Source of the DNA: Nitrospinaceae bacterium
GTDB taxonomy: Bacteria; Nitrospinota; Nitrospinia; Nitrospinales; Nitrospinaceae
Length of the DNA: 64,000 bases
Direction: 5' to 3'
NCBI GenBank assembly: GCA_028278405.1
Contig: JANQEK010000003.1
Coordinates: forward strand, 80,498-144,497
The position numbers and the translations under genes are program-made. The notes beneath the pieces are model-generated. The model had not been told where the DNA came from. It worked only from the letters and a program-made list of their open reading frames with translations, and did not search any database. Position 1 is the first letter of the stretch; the number at the start of each line of letters is the position of its first letter. This document shows positions 7,950 through 16,687 of this stretch, piece after piece.

Positions 7950-10133
7950 ATGGCATCGTCCGAGCACAAAAATCGGCTGACGCAGGAAACCAGTCCCTAT
8001 CTTCTCCAGCACGCTCATCAGCCGGTGGATTGGTATCCCTGGGGACCTGAAGCGTTGGACAAGGCGCGGCTGGAGGATAAACCAATATTCCTGAGTATCG
8101 GGTACTCAGCCTGCCACTGGTGTCACGTCATGTCGCGTGAATGCTTTGACAATGAGGAACTGGCCCGTCAGATGAATGAGCGGTTCGTCAACATCAAGGT
8201 CGATCGGGAAGAGCGTCCGGAAATCGATGCGATTTATATGAACGCCCTGATTGCTATGAATGGACAGGGCGGCTGGCCCTTGAACCTTTTTTTAACGCCG
8301 GATCAAAAGCCCTATTTTGGCGGAACGTATTTCCCACCGGTTCCCGGCAACCACCAACCTGGATTCGGAGAAATTCTCCGTCAGGCGTATGATCAATATC
8401 ACACCCAAAAAGAACAGATCCAAAACCGATCTGGGGAAATTCTTCAGAAGATCAATTCGCGGCAGACTCCTGTGGCTGCCAGCGAAAACTCTGCTCAGAC
8501 TTTGATCAACGCAGCAGTTCAATTGTTGTCCAAAAAATTTGATGAAACTTATGGCGGATTCGGGGCGGGCATGAAGTTTCCGGAGCCTATGTTGTATTCC
8601 CTGCTTCTTCGGCACTGGGTGCATTCGGAGAGCAACGATGTATTGATGATGGTGGACAAGAGCCTGACGCACATGGCTGAAGGCGGTATGTACGATCAGC
8701 TGGGTGGAGGATTCCATCGGTACTCGACCGATCGGGAATGGCGGGTGCCTCATTTTGAGAAAATGCTCTGTGATAGCGCCCTTATGGCAAGGTTGTATCT
8801 GGATGCATTCCAGGCCACTCAACAGGAAATTTACCAGGTTATACCGGAAGACATTTTTGAATATGTGGACCGGGAGATGACCTCTCCGGAAGGCGCATTT
8901 TTCACCAGCCAGGATGCGGATACCGAGGGTCGGGAGGGAATCTATTTCACATGGGAATTGAAAGAAGTTTTGAATCTGCTGGGCCCGAGGCACGCCCAGG
9001 TCTTTGCGAAAATGTATGGAATGACTACTGCCGGACAATTCGAGCGGCGCAATGTCCTGCGGGTGGTGCTGGACATGGAAAAAACCGCTGAGCAGGAAGG
9101 TGTGCCCATCTTTGAAGTTGGACACATCATTAAAAATGGCAGGAAGGCACTGTTGGAGGCGCGCGGCAAGCGGCCTCAGCCTCACCGCGATGAGAAAATT
9201 CTAACCGGTTGGAACGGGTTGATGATTTCTGCGTTGGCAAGAGGTTTCACCGTGTTGCGTAAGAAAGCCTATCTTCAGCGCGCGGCTACATGCGCCGACT
9301 TCATTTGGAAAAACTTGTGGCAGGACGGTTCTCTCCTGCGGGTTTACAAGGATGGCCAGGCGCGGTTCAAGGGATGTCTGGAGGACTATGCATGCTTGCT
9401 GGAGGGGCTGATCGCTCTTTACGAAGCTTCTTTTGAATCGCAATGGTTGGCAAAGTCTCAATCGCTGGCCGAATCGATGATTGATCGATTCTGGGACACG
9501 AATGACGGCGGATTCTTTATGACCGCCAATGATCACGAGCCTTTGGTCGCCCGTCTTAAAAATCCGATGGACGACGCCATGCCTTCCGCCAATGCCGTCG
9601 CCGCTTCAGCCTTGCTGCGGTTGGGGCGCATGACTGGAAACACCTTGTTTGAAGAGAAAGGGCGGCAAACGGTGCTGGCGTTTCAGGGCGAGATGGAACA
9701 ACGTCCTGCTGCCTTTACGGCTATGTTGTCCGCCATGGATTTCATGGAATCCTCTCCAATTGAAATTGTGCTGTCCGGTTCCGAAGAGGACAAGGAGTAC
9801 CAGAAAATGCAGGAAACGCTTTACCGTGATTACCGTCCCAACCAAATGGTGGTTGTCTATCAGGGAGAGGAGACTGTGAAAGACATTCCTTGGGTGGAGG
9901 GACGAGGGCCGGTATCGGACCAGCCCACCGCGTATGTCTGCAAGGAAGGGACCTGCCATCCACCGGTGCACACCGCCCATGCTCTCTATAATTTGTTGGG
10001 ACGCCCGCCTGAGATTCGTCTCAATATTTTTGACGAAGACAAAAAAATAAAAGACATGGAATCGCAGGAACAAGCCAACTTCCTGAACGCCATGTCCGAT
10101 ATATTTAAACATTCCGGGCTGGGTAAAAAATAG
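7950..10133 (+). CDS. YyaL/DUF255-type thioredoxin-fold and six-hairpin protein
   Basis: A 727-residue protein of the YyaL (DUF255, SSP411/SPATA20) family at full family length. The N-terminal thioredoxin-like domain (about 1-165) starts with the family signature around NRLTQETSPYLLQHA and carries a CHWC redox-type motif at residues 55-58, followed by KVDREERPEID. The rest is an alpha/alpha six-hairpin barrel like N-acyl-glucosamine epimerases and glycosidases, with FGAGMKFPEP, GGFHRYSTD, FTSQDADTEG, LTGWNGLMI and PSANA motifs. The physiological substrate is not known. It stands alone, converging on the GNAT gene 12 bases away, and is probably cytoplasmic since no signal peptide is seen. Confidence 0.9.
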   Translation: MASSEHKNRLTQETSPYLLQHAHQPVDWYPWGPEALDKARLEDKPIFLSIGYSACHWCHVMSRECFDNEELARQMNERFVNIKVDREERPEIDAIYMNALIAMNGQGGWPLNLFLTPDQKPYFGGTYFPPVPGNHQPGFGEILRQAYDQYHTQKEQIQNRSGEILQKINSRQTPVAASENSAQTLINAAVQLLSKKFDETYGGFGAGMKFPEPMLYSLLLRHWVHSESNDVLMMVDKSLTHMAEGGMYDQLGGGFHRYSTDREWRVPHFEKMLCDSALMARLYLDAFQATQQEIYQVIPEDIFEYVDREMTSPEGAFFTSQDADTEGREGIYFTWELKEVLNLLGPRHAQVFAKMYGMTTAGQFERRNVLRVVLDMEKTAEQEGVPIFEVGHIIKNGRKALLEARGKRPQPHRDEKILTGWNGLMISALARGFTVLRKKAYLQRAATCADFIWKNLWQDGSLLRVYKDGQARFKGCLEDYACLLEGLIALYEASFESQWLAKSQSLAESMIDRFWDTNDGGFFMTANDHEPLVARLKNPMDDAMPSANAVAASALLRLGRMTGNTLFEEKGRQTVLAFQGEMEQRPAAFTAMLSAMDFMESSPIEIVLSGSEEDKEYQKMQETLYRDYRPNQMVVVYQGEETVKDIPWVEGRGPVSDQPTAYVCKEGTCHPPVHTAHALYNLLGRPPEIRLNIFDEDKKIKDMESQEQANFLNAMSDIFKHSGLGKK

Positions 10134-10145
10134 CTTTTTGTGGGA

Positions 10146-10607
10146 TTAAAACTCCATTTCGTAGACATGATACCCGGCATGAGACATCCCCAGCCTTTTG
10201 TAGACAGCCTGGCCGACCGCATTTTCCTCTTCGACATAAAGTCGTAATCCGCATACATTTTCTGCTTTCCGTGCCTGGGACTCAATGTGCTGGTACAGTT
10301 TGGTAAAAACTTTTTGCCGGCGGTGGTCGGGATGCACATAAACGCTTTGGAGCCACCACAGGTCGCCGTTTCTCCAGTCGCTCCATTCATAGGTCACCAT
10401 GGCTTGTCCGATTATTGAATTTTCAGTCTCGGCAACAAAGTATCGGCACTTCTCGGGTTGAAGCAATCCCTGCTTTACACCTTTGTTCACGGTTTCAGAA
10501 TTTAATTCCTTTCCTTCAGTTTCCAAAGCCATTTGTAAATTGTATTCGGCGATGATCTGCGCATCCTCCGGACGGCCTTCGCGTATTTGAATGGATGAAA
10601 ACTTCAT
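10146..10607 (-). CDS. GNAT-family N-acetyltransferase
   Basis: A 153-residue GCN5-related acetyltransferase. The acetyl-CoA binding core is visible: YVHPDHRRQKVFTKL (motif A with a slightly degenerate RxxGxG/A loop), then LRLYVEEENAVGQAVYKRLGM at the C-terminus. It would transfer acetyl from acetyl-CoA to an amine; the substrate is unknown. The start overlaps the stop of the FMN-reductase gene by 4 bases (ATGA), so the two are translationally coupled in the rocD operon. This context suggests an amine or amino-acid substrate, but that is inference. Confidence 0.85.
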   Translation of the reverse strand: MKFSSIQIREGRPEDAQIIAEYNLQMALETEGKELNSETVNKGVKQGLLQPEKCRYFVAETENSIIGQAMVTYEWSDWRNGDLWWLQSVYVHPDHRRQKVFTKLYQHIESQARKAENVCGLRLYVEEENAVGQAVYKRLGMSHAGYHVYEMEF

Positions 10608-11131
10608 GAGTTGTTCTTCAAGTTTCGGCTCATATGATTCACCAGTTCCTGAATTTTCGATTTCACCTTTTCTCCGGTAAGGACTTGATCCTCAAAATCT
10701 TCATAACTGCTGTAGACGATGGGTTGCAGTGTGGTGACATGTGATTCGTAAGCCAGGATATTGCTTAAATCCGCAGAGGCCATGTAGGACTGCTTGCCAC
10801 CGGCGTTGCAGAGAATGCCCGCAATCTTCTTCTCCATGGCGCCACTGGTGATATCGATAAAATTTTTCAGAGGGCCGGAAACGGAGTAACAATACACTGG
10901 CATTCCAATGATAAAGGCGTCGGCTTGTTCAATGGCTTTATAAGCTTGTTGCACTTCTGGATGATAGTCTTTGAGTGGGCGGCCGTCGCAAAACTCCATT
11001 TGAATGTTTCTCAGGTCCAGAGTATTCGCCTTCAACCCGGAACGTTTCAATTCCTCTTCGGTATGACGGACCAATAAGGCCGTCCGCGATTCCTTGTTGA
11101 GACTTCCCTGAATGAGGATGACTTCAGACAT
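10604..11131 (-). CDS. NAD(P)H-dependent FMN reductase family flavoprotein
   Basis: A 175-residue flavodoxin-fold protein. It begins with the FMN phosphate loop (IQGSLNKESRTALL, residues about 7-20), followed by the mid motif IIGMPVYCYSVSGPLKNFIDI typical of FMN_red family reductases and by AGILCNAGG. It should reduce FMN, quinones or metal ions using NAD(P)H. AAGGAC precedes the ATG. It lies 24 bases after rocD and overlaps the GNAT gene by 4 bases, forming a three-gene minus-strand operon. Confidence 0.85.
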   Translation of the reverse strand: MSEVILIQGSLNKESRTALLVRHTEEELKRSGLKANTLDLRNIQMEFCDGRPLKDYHPEVQQAYKAIEQADAFIIGMPVYCYSVSGPLKNFIDITSGAMEKKIAGILCNAGGKQSYMASADLSNILAYESHVTTLQPIVYSSYEDFEDQVLTGEKVKSKIQELVNHMSRNLKNNS

Positions 11132-11155
11132 GATGTCCTTTTTCCCAAATATGAT

Positions 11156-12358
11156 TTACTTCCGACTCAGGACCTCTGCGATACGTTCCAGAGCCCAGTC
11201 GACTTCCGGTTTCTGGATGATCAGTGGCGGGGCAATGCGTAACACGTGTTCATGGGTTTCTTTGCAGAGCAGGCCTTTGGTTTGCAGAGCCTCACAGAAT
11301 CGGCGGGCCCCACCGGCCCCGGGATGCAGTTCGACACCGATCATCAGGCCTCTTCCACGAATTTCCTTAACATGCGGCGAGGAAATTTTTTGCAATTGAT
11401 CCATGAAATAGACACCCAGTTCGGCGGAATTTTCGATCAGCTTTTCCTCAATCAGCACTTTCAATGCTTCCCGTGCCACCGCGCAGGCGAGAGGGTTACC
11501 GCCAAACGTGCTTCCGTGATCTCCCGGTTTGAAGACGCCCAGCACTTCCTTGTTGGACAGCACGGCGGAGATGGGATAAAAACCTCCGGACAACGCTTTT
11601 CCGATGATGGTCAGGTCCGATTCGATACCCTCGTGCTCTTCCGCGAACAACTTGCCGGTTCGTCCCAACCCGGTTTGGATTTCGTCGAGGATCAGGATGA
11701 CGTTGTTGTCATCACAAATGCGGCGGGCATTTTTCAGAAAACCTGTTGGAGGAACAATGACACCACCTTCCCCTTGGATGGGCTCAACCAGAAACCCGAC
11801 TGTGTTGGGAGTAATGGCTCGTTCGAGAGCATCGGAATCTCCAAATGGAATGGTTTTGAAGCCCGGAGTGAAGGGGGCATATCCCTGCCGATACTGTTCT
11901 TCCGTGCTGAAACCGACGATAGTCAATGTCCGACCGTGAAAGTTATTGTCGCATACGATAATTTCGGCCTGTCCCTCTGGGACCTGTTTGACCTCATACC
12001 CCCACTTACGGACTGCTTTAATGGCCGACTCCACCGCCTCGGCTCCGCTGTTCATGGGTAGTATCGTGTGTGAGCGGGTGAGTTCGCATACCTCCTTGTA
12101 AAAAGGGCCCAGTTGATCGTTCCGGAAGGCGCGCGACACCAGAGTCAGTTGCTCGGCTTGCTCTTTCAGGACTTTCAGGATACGTGGATGGCAATGGCCC
12201 TGATTGACGGCCGAATAGGCCGCAAGACAATCCAGGTATTTGTTGCCCTCCACATCCCACACCCAGATGCCCTCGCCGCGGCACAGAACGACATCTAAGG
12301 GCTTGTAATTATGAGCCCCAAACTGGTTTTCAAGGTCGATAAATTGCTGGGTTTTCAT
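11156..12358 (-). CDS. rocD: Ornithine aminotransferase
   Basis: A 400-residue class III PLP aminotransferase. It carries NSGAEAVE (103-110), the PLP-interacting D225 in [15 protein letters not shown], and the Schiff-base Lys K254 in [13 protein letters not shown]-terminal [28 protein letters not shown] and C-terminal [10 protein letters not shown] are characteristic of ornithine--oxo-acid aminotransferases, which interconvert ornithine and glutamate-5-semialdehyde and link arginine and proline metabolism. ProA, which makes the same semialdehyde, is also encoded in this window (61065-62378). The ATG at 12358 is preferred; an in-frame TTG at 12367 would add three residues. A TATAAT box lies at 12406-12411. 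Confidence 0.9.
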   Translation of the reverse strand: MKTQQFIDLENQFGAHNYKPLDVVLCRGEGIWVWDVEGNKYLDCLAAYSAVNQGHCHPRILKVLKEQAEQLTLVSRAFRNDQLGPFYKEVCELTRSHTILPMNSGAEAVESAIKAVRKWGYEVKQVPEGQAEIIVCDNNFHGRTLTIVGFSTEEQYRQGYAPFTPGFKTIPFGDSDALERAITPNTVGFLVEPIQGEGGVIVPPTGFLKNARRICDDNNVILILDEIQTGLGRTGKLFAEEHEGIESDLTIIGKALSGGFYPISAVLSNKEVLGVFKPGDHGSTFGGNPLACAVAREALKVLIEEKLIENSAELGVYFMDQLQKISSPHVKEIRGRGLMIGVELHPGAGGARRFCEALQTKGLLCKETHEHVLRIAPPLIIQKPEVDWALERIAEVLSRK

Positions 12359-12405
12359 ATTGCCCAAACGGGGGTTTGATGTTGAAAATGCCGATACCAG
12401 AGCTT

Positions 12406-12411
12406 ATTATA
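12406..12411 (-). promoter_or_regulatory. Likely -10 box for rocD
   Basis: A perfect TATAAT on the minus strand about 48 bases upstream of the rocD ATG. The expected -35 position is a poor match, so this is only a half-supported promoter. Confidence 0.35.
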
Positions 12412-12484
12412 TGACATCCAGGGGGGCACGAAAATCTTTCAAATAACAGGTGTTGAAAGGCGATATCCGGAAAATACTATCGAA

Positions 12485-12512
12485 TTGATATTTCAAGTGA
12501 TTATAGTATAAT
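12485..12512 (+). promoter_or_regulatory. Sigma70-type promoter for the HemQ-like gene
   Basis: TTGATA (12485-12490), 16 bases, perfect TATAAT (12507-12512), about 40 bases before the ATG at 12553. Confidence 0.65.
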
Positions 12513-12552
12513 TTGTGCACACCTTACCAACCTAATTCGTAGAGATTAAACC

Positions 12553-13515
12553 ATGGCGATTGATGACAAAGAACTTGATGAATTGATGCCCGCGACTGAG
12601 CTGAACTGGACGGAAGACGCCAAATCCCGGATGCTGAATGTTCCCTTTTTCGTCCGCAAAAGCGTGGTACGGGGGATCGAACAATACGCCAAGGATAAGA
12701 GCATCGAAGTGATAGATGATGATGTCGTTTCCCGCGCCCGGCAGGAGCGGGAAGGGGCGGCTATCGCAGAAGCGCAGGCCAAAAGAAAGACTCAGGAACA
12801 GGGGCAAACCGAAGAAGAGAAAAAAGTGCCTCGTCAGTTCGTCAACTTTTCGTTCTTCAAGCTGGACCCGGCGTTCCGCCGTCTGCCTCAGGAAGAGATT
12901 GAAAAGGGTAAAAAAGAGTTGATGGAGGTGTTAGAGGAGTACGATAACCGGAACGATATTATTGTTCTCAGTTACACGACGATGGGTATTCGTGCCGATG
13001 CCGAAATCATGTTCTGGAGAGTTTCCTACCGGCTGGAAAACTTTCAGGAGATGACCACCAAAATGTACCGCACCGGTCTCGGGAAGTATCTCATCCAGAC
13101 CTATTCATATTTTTCACAGACCAAAAAATCCATGTATATGGATATCTTCAATCCGGAGCATGAAGAAGACCGGACGCATATTATTCCCGGTAAGGCCAAG
13201 TACCTGTTCATCTATCCCTTCACCAAGAAGCGGGAATGGTACCTGCTCACCAAGTTTGCGCGGCAGGGCATCATGGACGAACATATTTTCATCGGCAACA
13301 AGTATCCCTCGGTCAAGCTGAATACGACGTACTCGTTTGGTATCGACGATTACGAGTTTGTTGTGGCCTTCGAAACCGATTCCCCCGACGATTTTGTCGA
13401 TCTGGTAATGGATTTGAGGGAAACTGAAGGCAGCCGGTATACGGAGGAAGACACCCCGATTTTTACCTGCACCGCCATGTCTCTGGAAGACGCGGTGAAC
13501 AGTTTGGGAATCTAA
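12553..13515 (+). CDS. Chlorite-dismutase-fold protein, coproheme decarboxylase (ChdC/HemQ)-like, with N-terminal PCP-reductase-like segment
   Basis: A 320-residue protein in two parts. Residues about 17-60 (LNWTEDAKSRMLNVPFFVR) resemble the small helical domain found at the C-terminus of light-independent protochlorophyllide reductase subunits. A charged Gln/Glu/Lys linker follows (about 61-92). Residues 93-320 are a Cld-fold domain with IYPFTKKREWYLL, HIFIG, YSFGIDDYEF and DTPIFTC. By alignment from memory, Tyr221 in the YPF motif matches the catalytic Tyr of coproheme decarboxylases and His244 the proximal heme ligand. The position of the distal Arg of true chlorite dismutases is Leu256. 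That favours a heme-synthesis role (coproheme III to heme b) over chlorite breakdown. It is monocistronic, with its own promoter and terminator. Confidence 0.8.
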   Translation: MAIDDKELDELMPATELNWTEDAKSRMLNVPFFVRKSVVRGIEQYAKDKSIEVIDDDVVSRARQEREGAAIAEAQAKRKTQEQGQTEEEKKVPRQFVNFSFFKLDPAFRRLPQEEIEKGKKELMEVLEEYDNRNDIIVLSYTTMGIRADAEIMFWRVSYRLENFQEMTTKMYRTGLGKYLIQTYSYFSQTKKSMYMDIFNPEHEEDRTHIIPGKAKYLFIYPFTKKREWYLLTKFARQGIMDEHIFIGNKYPSVKLNTTYSFGIDDYEFVVAFETDSPDDFVDLVMDLRETEGSRYTEEDTPIFTCTAMSLEDAVNSLGI

Positions 13516-13542
13516 TTTAAAGGCAGATTAATCGATAGGATA

Positions 13543-13572
13543 AAAGCCGTCCCTTGTGGGGCGGCTTTTTTT
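13543..13572 (+). terminator. Intrinsic terminator after the HemQ-like gene
   Basis: An 11-bp stem (AAAGCCGTCCC at 13543-13553 with GGGGCGGCTTT at 13558-13568, one G-T pair), a TTGT loop, and a T run to 13572. The A run on the left makes it partly usable by the converging J-domain gene as well. Confidence 0.85.
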
Positions 13573-13594
13573 GTGGAAGAAAGTCAACGAGTTG

Positions 13595-14287
13595 TCAGGC
13601 CAGCAACTGACCATATTCCCATCGTCCGGCATAGACTTGTCCGTTTGCCAGAATATGAACTCCCTCTCCATGCGGTAGATCATCTTTAAGTTGGCCCATG
13701 TACCGGTCGCCGTTTGCGTAGTGGTATTTTCCTTTGCCGTTCATGGAATCCTCCCGGAATTCTCCCGTGTATGAATCGCCGTTGGAGTACACCATTTTTC
13801 CCTGACCGTCAGCCTTGCCGTATTTGAACTGACCCGTATATTTATCGCCGTTGGCGGAGGTGTAGATTCCCATGCCATGCGGTACGCCGTTGATGATCTG
13901 GCCTTCATAGGTATCGCCGTTAGGCCAGGACCGGGTGAAAAAACCGTGCGCTTCCTCCGATTCTTTTGTGGATGAATGAGGACCTCTTTCGGCTTCCCTG
14001 TCCTGGGTTGGGTCTTCGGGTGAAAAAGGCCGCCGTGCGGTTTTCGAGGGTTGCTCATCGGCAAACTTGGAACGTGAGCGGGTTCCGTAGATGTTCTCAA
14101 GAAATTTGAAAGCCTCGCCGATTTTCTGGAATTTGGCATGGGCTTTTTGTTGAGCCTGCGCGTCCTCTGCGGGAAAGCGATCCGGGTGCCAGCGTTTGAC
14201 CTCGGACTTGTAAGCACGCTTGATTTCCTTCCAGGAGGCTCCCGGCGGGAGCTTTAGGATGTCAAAGTACTGCTTCATGGTTTCCAT
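13595..14287 (-). CDS. J-domain protein with C-terminal MORN repeats
   Basis: A 230-residue protein. Residues about 6-68 are a DnaJ J-domain with the essential HPD motif (WHPDRFP), which stimulates Hsp70 (DnaK) ATPase. After a polar linker (70-112) come about five MORN repeats (about 120-228) of the form NGDxYxGxFxxGxxxGxGxxxYxN. MORN repeats bind membranes or proteins. The combination suggests a co-chaperone directed to a particular surface or client, which is inference. It has no G/F region or zinc-finger domain, so it is not a canonical DnaJ. A TTCATAGA / TCTATGAA inverted repeat (14294-14301 and 14333-14340) sits in its upstream region. Confidence 0.9.
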   Translation of the reverse strand: METMKQYFDILKLPPGASWKEIKRAYKSEVKRWHPDRFPAEDAQAQQKAHAKFQKIGEAFKFLENIYGTRSRSKFADEQPSKTARRPFSPEDPTQDREAERGPHSSTKESEEAHGFFTRSWPNGDTYEGQIINGVPHGMGIYTSANGDKYTGQFKYGKADGQGKMVYSNGDSYTGEFREDSMNGKGKYHYANGDRYMGQLKDDLPHGEGVHILANGQVYAGRWEYGQLLA

Positions 14288-14293
14288 TCGCAG

Positions 14294-14340
14294 TTCATAG
14301 AGTAAGGCTAATTCTACTATTATCTATGAAATGTTAAAGG
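14294..14340. repeat. 8-bp inverted repeat upstream of the J-domain/MORN gene
   Basis: TTCATAGA at 14294-14301 pairs exactly with TCTATGAA at 14333-14340, with a 31-base AT-rich spacer. It lies between accD and the J-domain gene, so it could be an operator for the latter or part of the accD 3' end. No T run follows either arm. Confidence 0.35.
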
Positions 14341-14370
14341 AAAATATAAGGTGATTGAAAAAAGGGGGAA

Positions 14371-15255
14371 TTATTCTGCGTCAGCTTCAACCGTGTCGGT
14401 TTTCGTTATCGGCGTATTTTTCATGTGACTCAGCAGATTGCTCAAGTGGTTTCGCAACTCCTTGCGGTGCACCACCTGATCAATGAGGCCATTCTCCAAC
14501 AGGAATTCGGAGCGTTGAAAGCCCTCGGGTAGTTTCTGGCGGATGGTTTGTTCGATGACGCGTGGTCCGGCGAATCCGACCAAAGCCTTCGGTTCTGCGA
14601 TGATGATATCGCCCAAAAACGCGAAACTGGCGGACACCCCGCCGGTGGTGGGATCAGTCAAGATAGAAATATAAGGCAATTGGTTTTCCGCTAAACGCTG
14701 CAGAGCGGCGGAGGTTTTTGCCATCTGCATGAGGGAGAGGATGCCTTCCTGCATGCGTGCCCCGCCGGAACAGCTGACGATGATCACGGCCCGTTCATTT
14801 CGAATGGCTCGTTCGATCGCGCGGGTGATTTTTTCGCCTACCACGGAGCCCATACTGCCGCCCAGGAAAAAGAAGTCAAAAACGCACAACTCCACTTCGT
14901 GATCACCAATCTTTCCGGTACCGCATACAATGGCATCGGTACTGCCTCCGGCTTTGAGCGCACTTTTTACACGATCCTTGTATTTCTTTTTGTCTTTGAA
15001 TTTAATCGGATCGGACGAGGTCAGGTTATGATCCTGTTCTTCGAACGAATCAGGATTGACCAGCGAGGCGATGCGATAGGGTGCTTTCATTCGCAAGTGA
15101 TGGTCGCATTTCGGGCATATGTGGACATTTTCAATCAGATCGACTTCAAGAATCTGCTCTTTGCATTTTTTACACTCAATCCACGAGGGTTCTGCGGTTT
15201 TGGGGATTTTTTTCCCCATGCCGGCTTTCGATATGATTCGTTCCAACCAAGACAT
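14371..15255 (-). CDS. accD: Acetyl-CoA carboxylase carboxyltransferase subunit beta
   Basis: A 294-residue subunit that, with AccA, transfers the carboxyl group from biotin to acetyl-CoA to make malonyl-CoA for fatty-acid synthesis. The N-terminal zinc ribbon is complete (C28, C31, C47, C50). The crotonase-fold core shows GGSMGSVVGEKI, SGGARMQEG, LTDPTTGGVSASFA and FAGPRVIEQT, and the length is normal. It lies 22 bases after pssA on the same strand with AAGG before its ATG, so it is probably the last gene of the ilvH-ilvC-psd-pssA-accD operon. Confidence 0.95.
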   Translation of the reverse strand: MSWLERIISKAGMGKKIPKTAEPSWIECKKCKEQILEVDLIENVHICPKCDHHLRMKAPYRIASLVNPDSFEEQDHNLTSSDPIKFKDKKKYKDRVKSALKAGGSTDAIVCGTGKIGDHEVELCVFDFFFLGGSMGSVVGEKITRAIERAIRNERAVIIVSCSGGARMQEGILSLMQMAKTSAALQRLAENQLPYISILTDPTTGGVSASFAFLGDIIIAEPKALVGFAGPRVIEQTIRQKLPEGFQRSEFLLENGLIDQVVHRKELRNHLSNLLSHMKNTPITKTDTVEADAE

Positions 15256-15277
15256 AATTCAAACCTTTCTTAACGTG

Positions 15278-16042
15278 TTATTTATCCTGTTTGGTGAGCG
15301 TTTCACTTGCACTTTGTGGATCGGGACTTCTGAAAAGTGAAACCACAAAATTTCCGGGACCGGCAATCGCATACAGGAAACTAAGAACAAACAGAGCTTC
15401 TCGTGGAATGGTGGCCAGGACATAGATAAACAGGATGACAAACATGAACCGGGTAAAGGTCACCCGTTTTTTAAACTCAAATTTTTTGAATGCCGGGTAT
15501 TTGATGTTGCTCACCATCAGGAATGCAAGCAGGTAAACCACTCCCACCATGATCATGGGATCGAGCCGGGCTTTGAATATATCCTCAAAAGCAATGACTA
15601 TTGAAGCGATGACAGCTGCCGCGGCAGGGATGGGAAGCCCTATAAAGTTGTCTCCCGATTTATCGGGTTTGGTGACATTGAAGCGCGCCAGGCGCAATGC
15701 TCCGCAAAGCAGGAACAAGAACGCGGCCATCCATCCCAAACGGCCAAATGGTTTCAATACCCAGGCATAAGCGAGCAGGGCCGGCGCCATCCCAAAGGAA
15801 ATGACATCGGCCAGAGAATCGTATTGCACTCCAAATTCACTGGTCGTTTTGGTCAGGCGTGCCACTCTTCCATCCAAGGCGTCGAAAATAATAGCGACGA
15901 CAATCGCCACAGCCGCTACAAAAAACTTTTCGTTCATGACGGCTATGAAGGCATAAAATCCACAGAACACATTACCCGTAGTGAACAGGCTTGGGAGAAT
16001 ATAGATGCCTTTCTTGAATGGAACTTTAGGAACCTTTTTCAT
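15278..16042 (-). CDS. pssA: CDP-diacylglycerol--serine O-phosphatidyltransferase
   Basis: A 254-residue membrane enzyme that makes phosphatidylserine from CDP-diacylglycerol and serine. The CDP-alcohol phosphatidyltransferase motif is complete: D54-AL-D57-G58-RV-A61-R62, G71, D75 and D79. Several hydrophobic helices follow through to about residue 240. It starts 3 bases after psd, the gene for the next enzyme in phosphatidylethanolamine synthesis, so the pair forms a functional module. Confidence 0.95.
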   Translation of the reverse strand: MKKVPKVPFKKGIYILPSLFTTGNVFCGFYAFIAVMNEKFFVAAVAIVVAIIFDALDGRVARLTKTTSEFGVQYDSLADVISFGMAPALLAYAWVLKPFGRLGWMAAFLFLLCGALRLARFNVTKPDKSGDNFIGLPIPAAAAVIASIVIAFEDIFKARLDPMIMVGVVYLLAFLMVSNIKYPAFKKFEFKKRVTFTRFMFVILFIYVLATIPREALFVLSFLYAIAGPGNFVVSLFRSPDPQSASETLTKQDK

Positions 16043-16045
16043 TTT

Positions 16046-16675
16046 TTATTTGAGATAACCGATGACACTGCTTCCCCCACTGACGTGATCGCCCAGGGAA
16101 ACTTTGATCTCTGCATTTAACGGTAAGAACAGGTCAACTCTGGAGCCGAAACGGATCAAGCCGAACCGCTGCCCCAAGCTATAATTATCACCTTCTTTGG
16201 CCCAACATACAATACGTCTGGCGATTAAACCTGCAATTTGTTTGACCAGAACCTTCTCCCGGCCGGTATGGATGATCATGGAGCTTTGTTCGTTGTCGAG
16301 CGAGGCTTTGTGGCTGGCGGCGTTTAAAAACTTTCCCTTATTGTATTGGACCTTTTCAATGCGGCCCGCAACGGGCGTCCGCTGAACGTGCACGTTGAAA
16401 ACATTTAAAAAAATACTGATTCTCCGGTAGGTCTCGTCCAGCAGGGGGTCTTTTTCCTCAACGATTTCGACCACTTTGCCGTCACCCGGGGAAACAACGA
16501 CCCCTTCATCATTCGGAATGGTGCGTTCGGGGTCTCGGAAAAAATTGAGGACGAACAACAGGAGCAGACCGGACACTCCCGCCAGCCAGATCCAGGGTGA
16601 CAGAGCAAGCACAACCGTGATAATGAGGAGAGGAATGATGAATCTGTAACCATCGGAAGCGATGGGTATTCTCAT
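16046..16675 (-). CDS. psd: Phosphatidylserine decarboxylase proenzyme (short type)
   Basis: A 209-residue proenzyme of the short (Psd-A) type that makes phosphatidylethanolamine. Two N-terminal membrane segments (about 10-45) are followed by VSPGDGKV, NVFNVHVQRTPVAG, and the FGSRVDLFLP segment. The C-terminal GGSSV (200-204) is where autocleavage should generate the pyruvoyl-bearing alpha chain, at Ser202. Cleavage would leave a very short alpha chain, as is usual in this type. It sits 12 bases after ilvC and 3 bases before pssA. Confidence 0.93.
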   Translation of the reverse strand: MRIPIASDGYRFIIPLLIITVVLALSPWIWLAGVSGLLLLFVLNFFRDPERTIPNDEGVVVSPGDGKVVEIVEEKDPLLDETYRRISIFLNVFNVHVQRTPVAGRIEKVQYNKGKFLNAASHKASLDNEQSSMIIHTGREKVLVKQIAGLIARRIVCWAKEGDNYSLGQRFGLIRFGSRVDLFLPLNAEIKVSLGDHVSGGSSVIGYLK

Positions 16676-16687
16676 GGGGACCCCGGA

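Noticed and set aside
8292..9185. Open frame of 297 codons antisense to the YyaL-type gene
   Set aside because: The plus-strand gene matches a full-length family, while this frame shows no protein features.
11246..12061. Open frame of 271 codons antisense to rocD
   Set aside because: Fully inside rocD, no homology features, no ribosome site.
12553..13515. Chlorite dismutase as the function of the Cld-fold protein
   Set aside because: The distal arginine position is Leu256 and the YPF tyrosine motif is that of coproheme decarboxylases.
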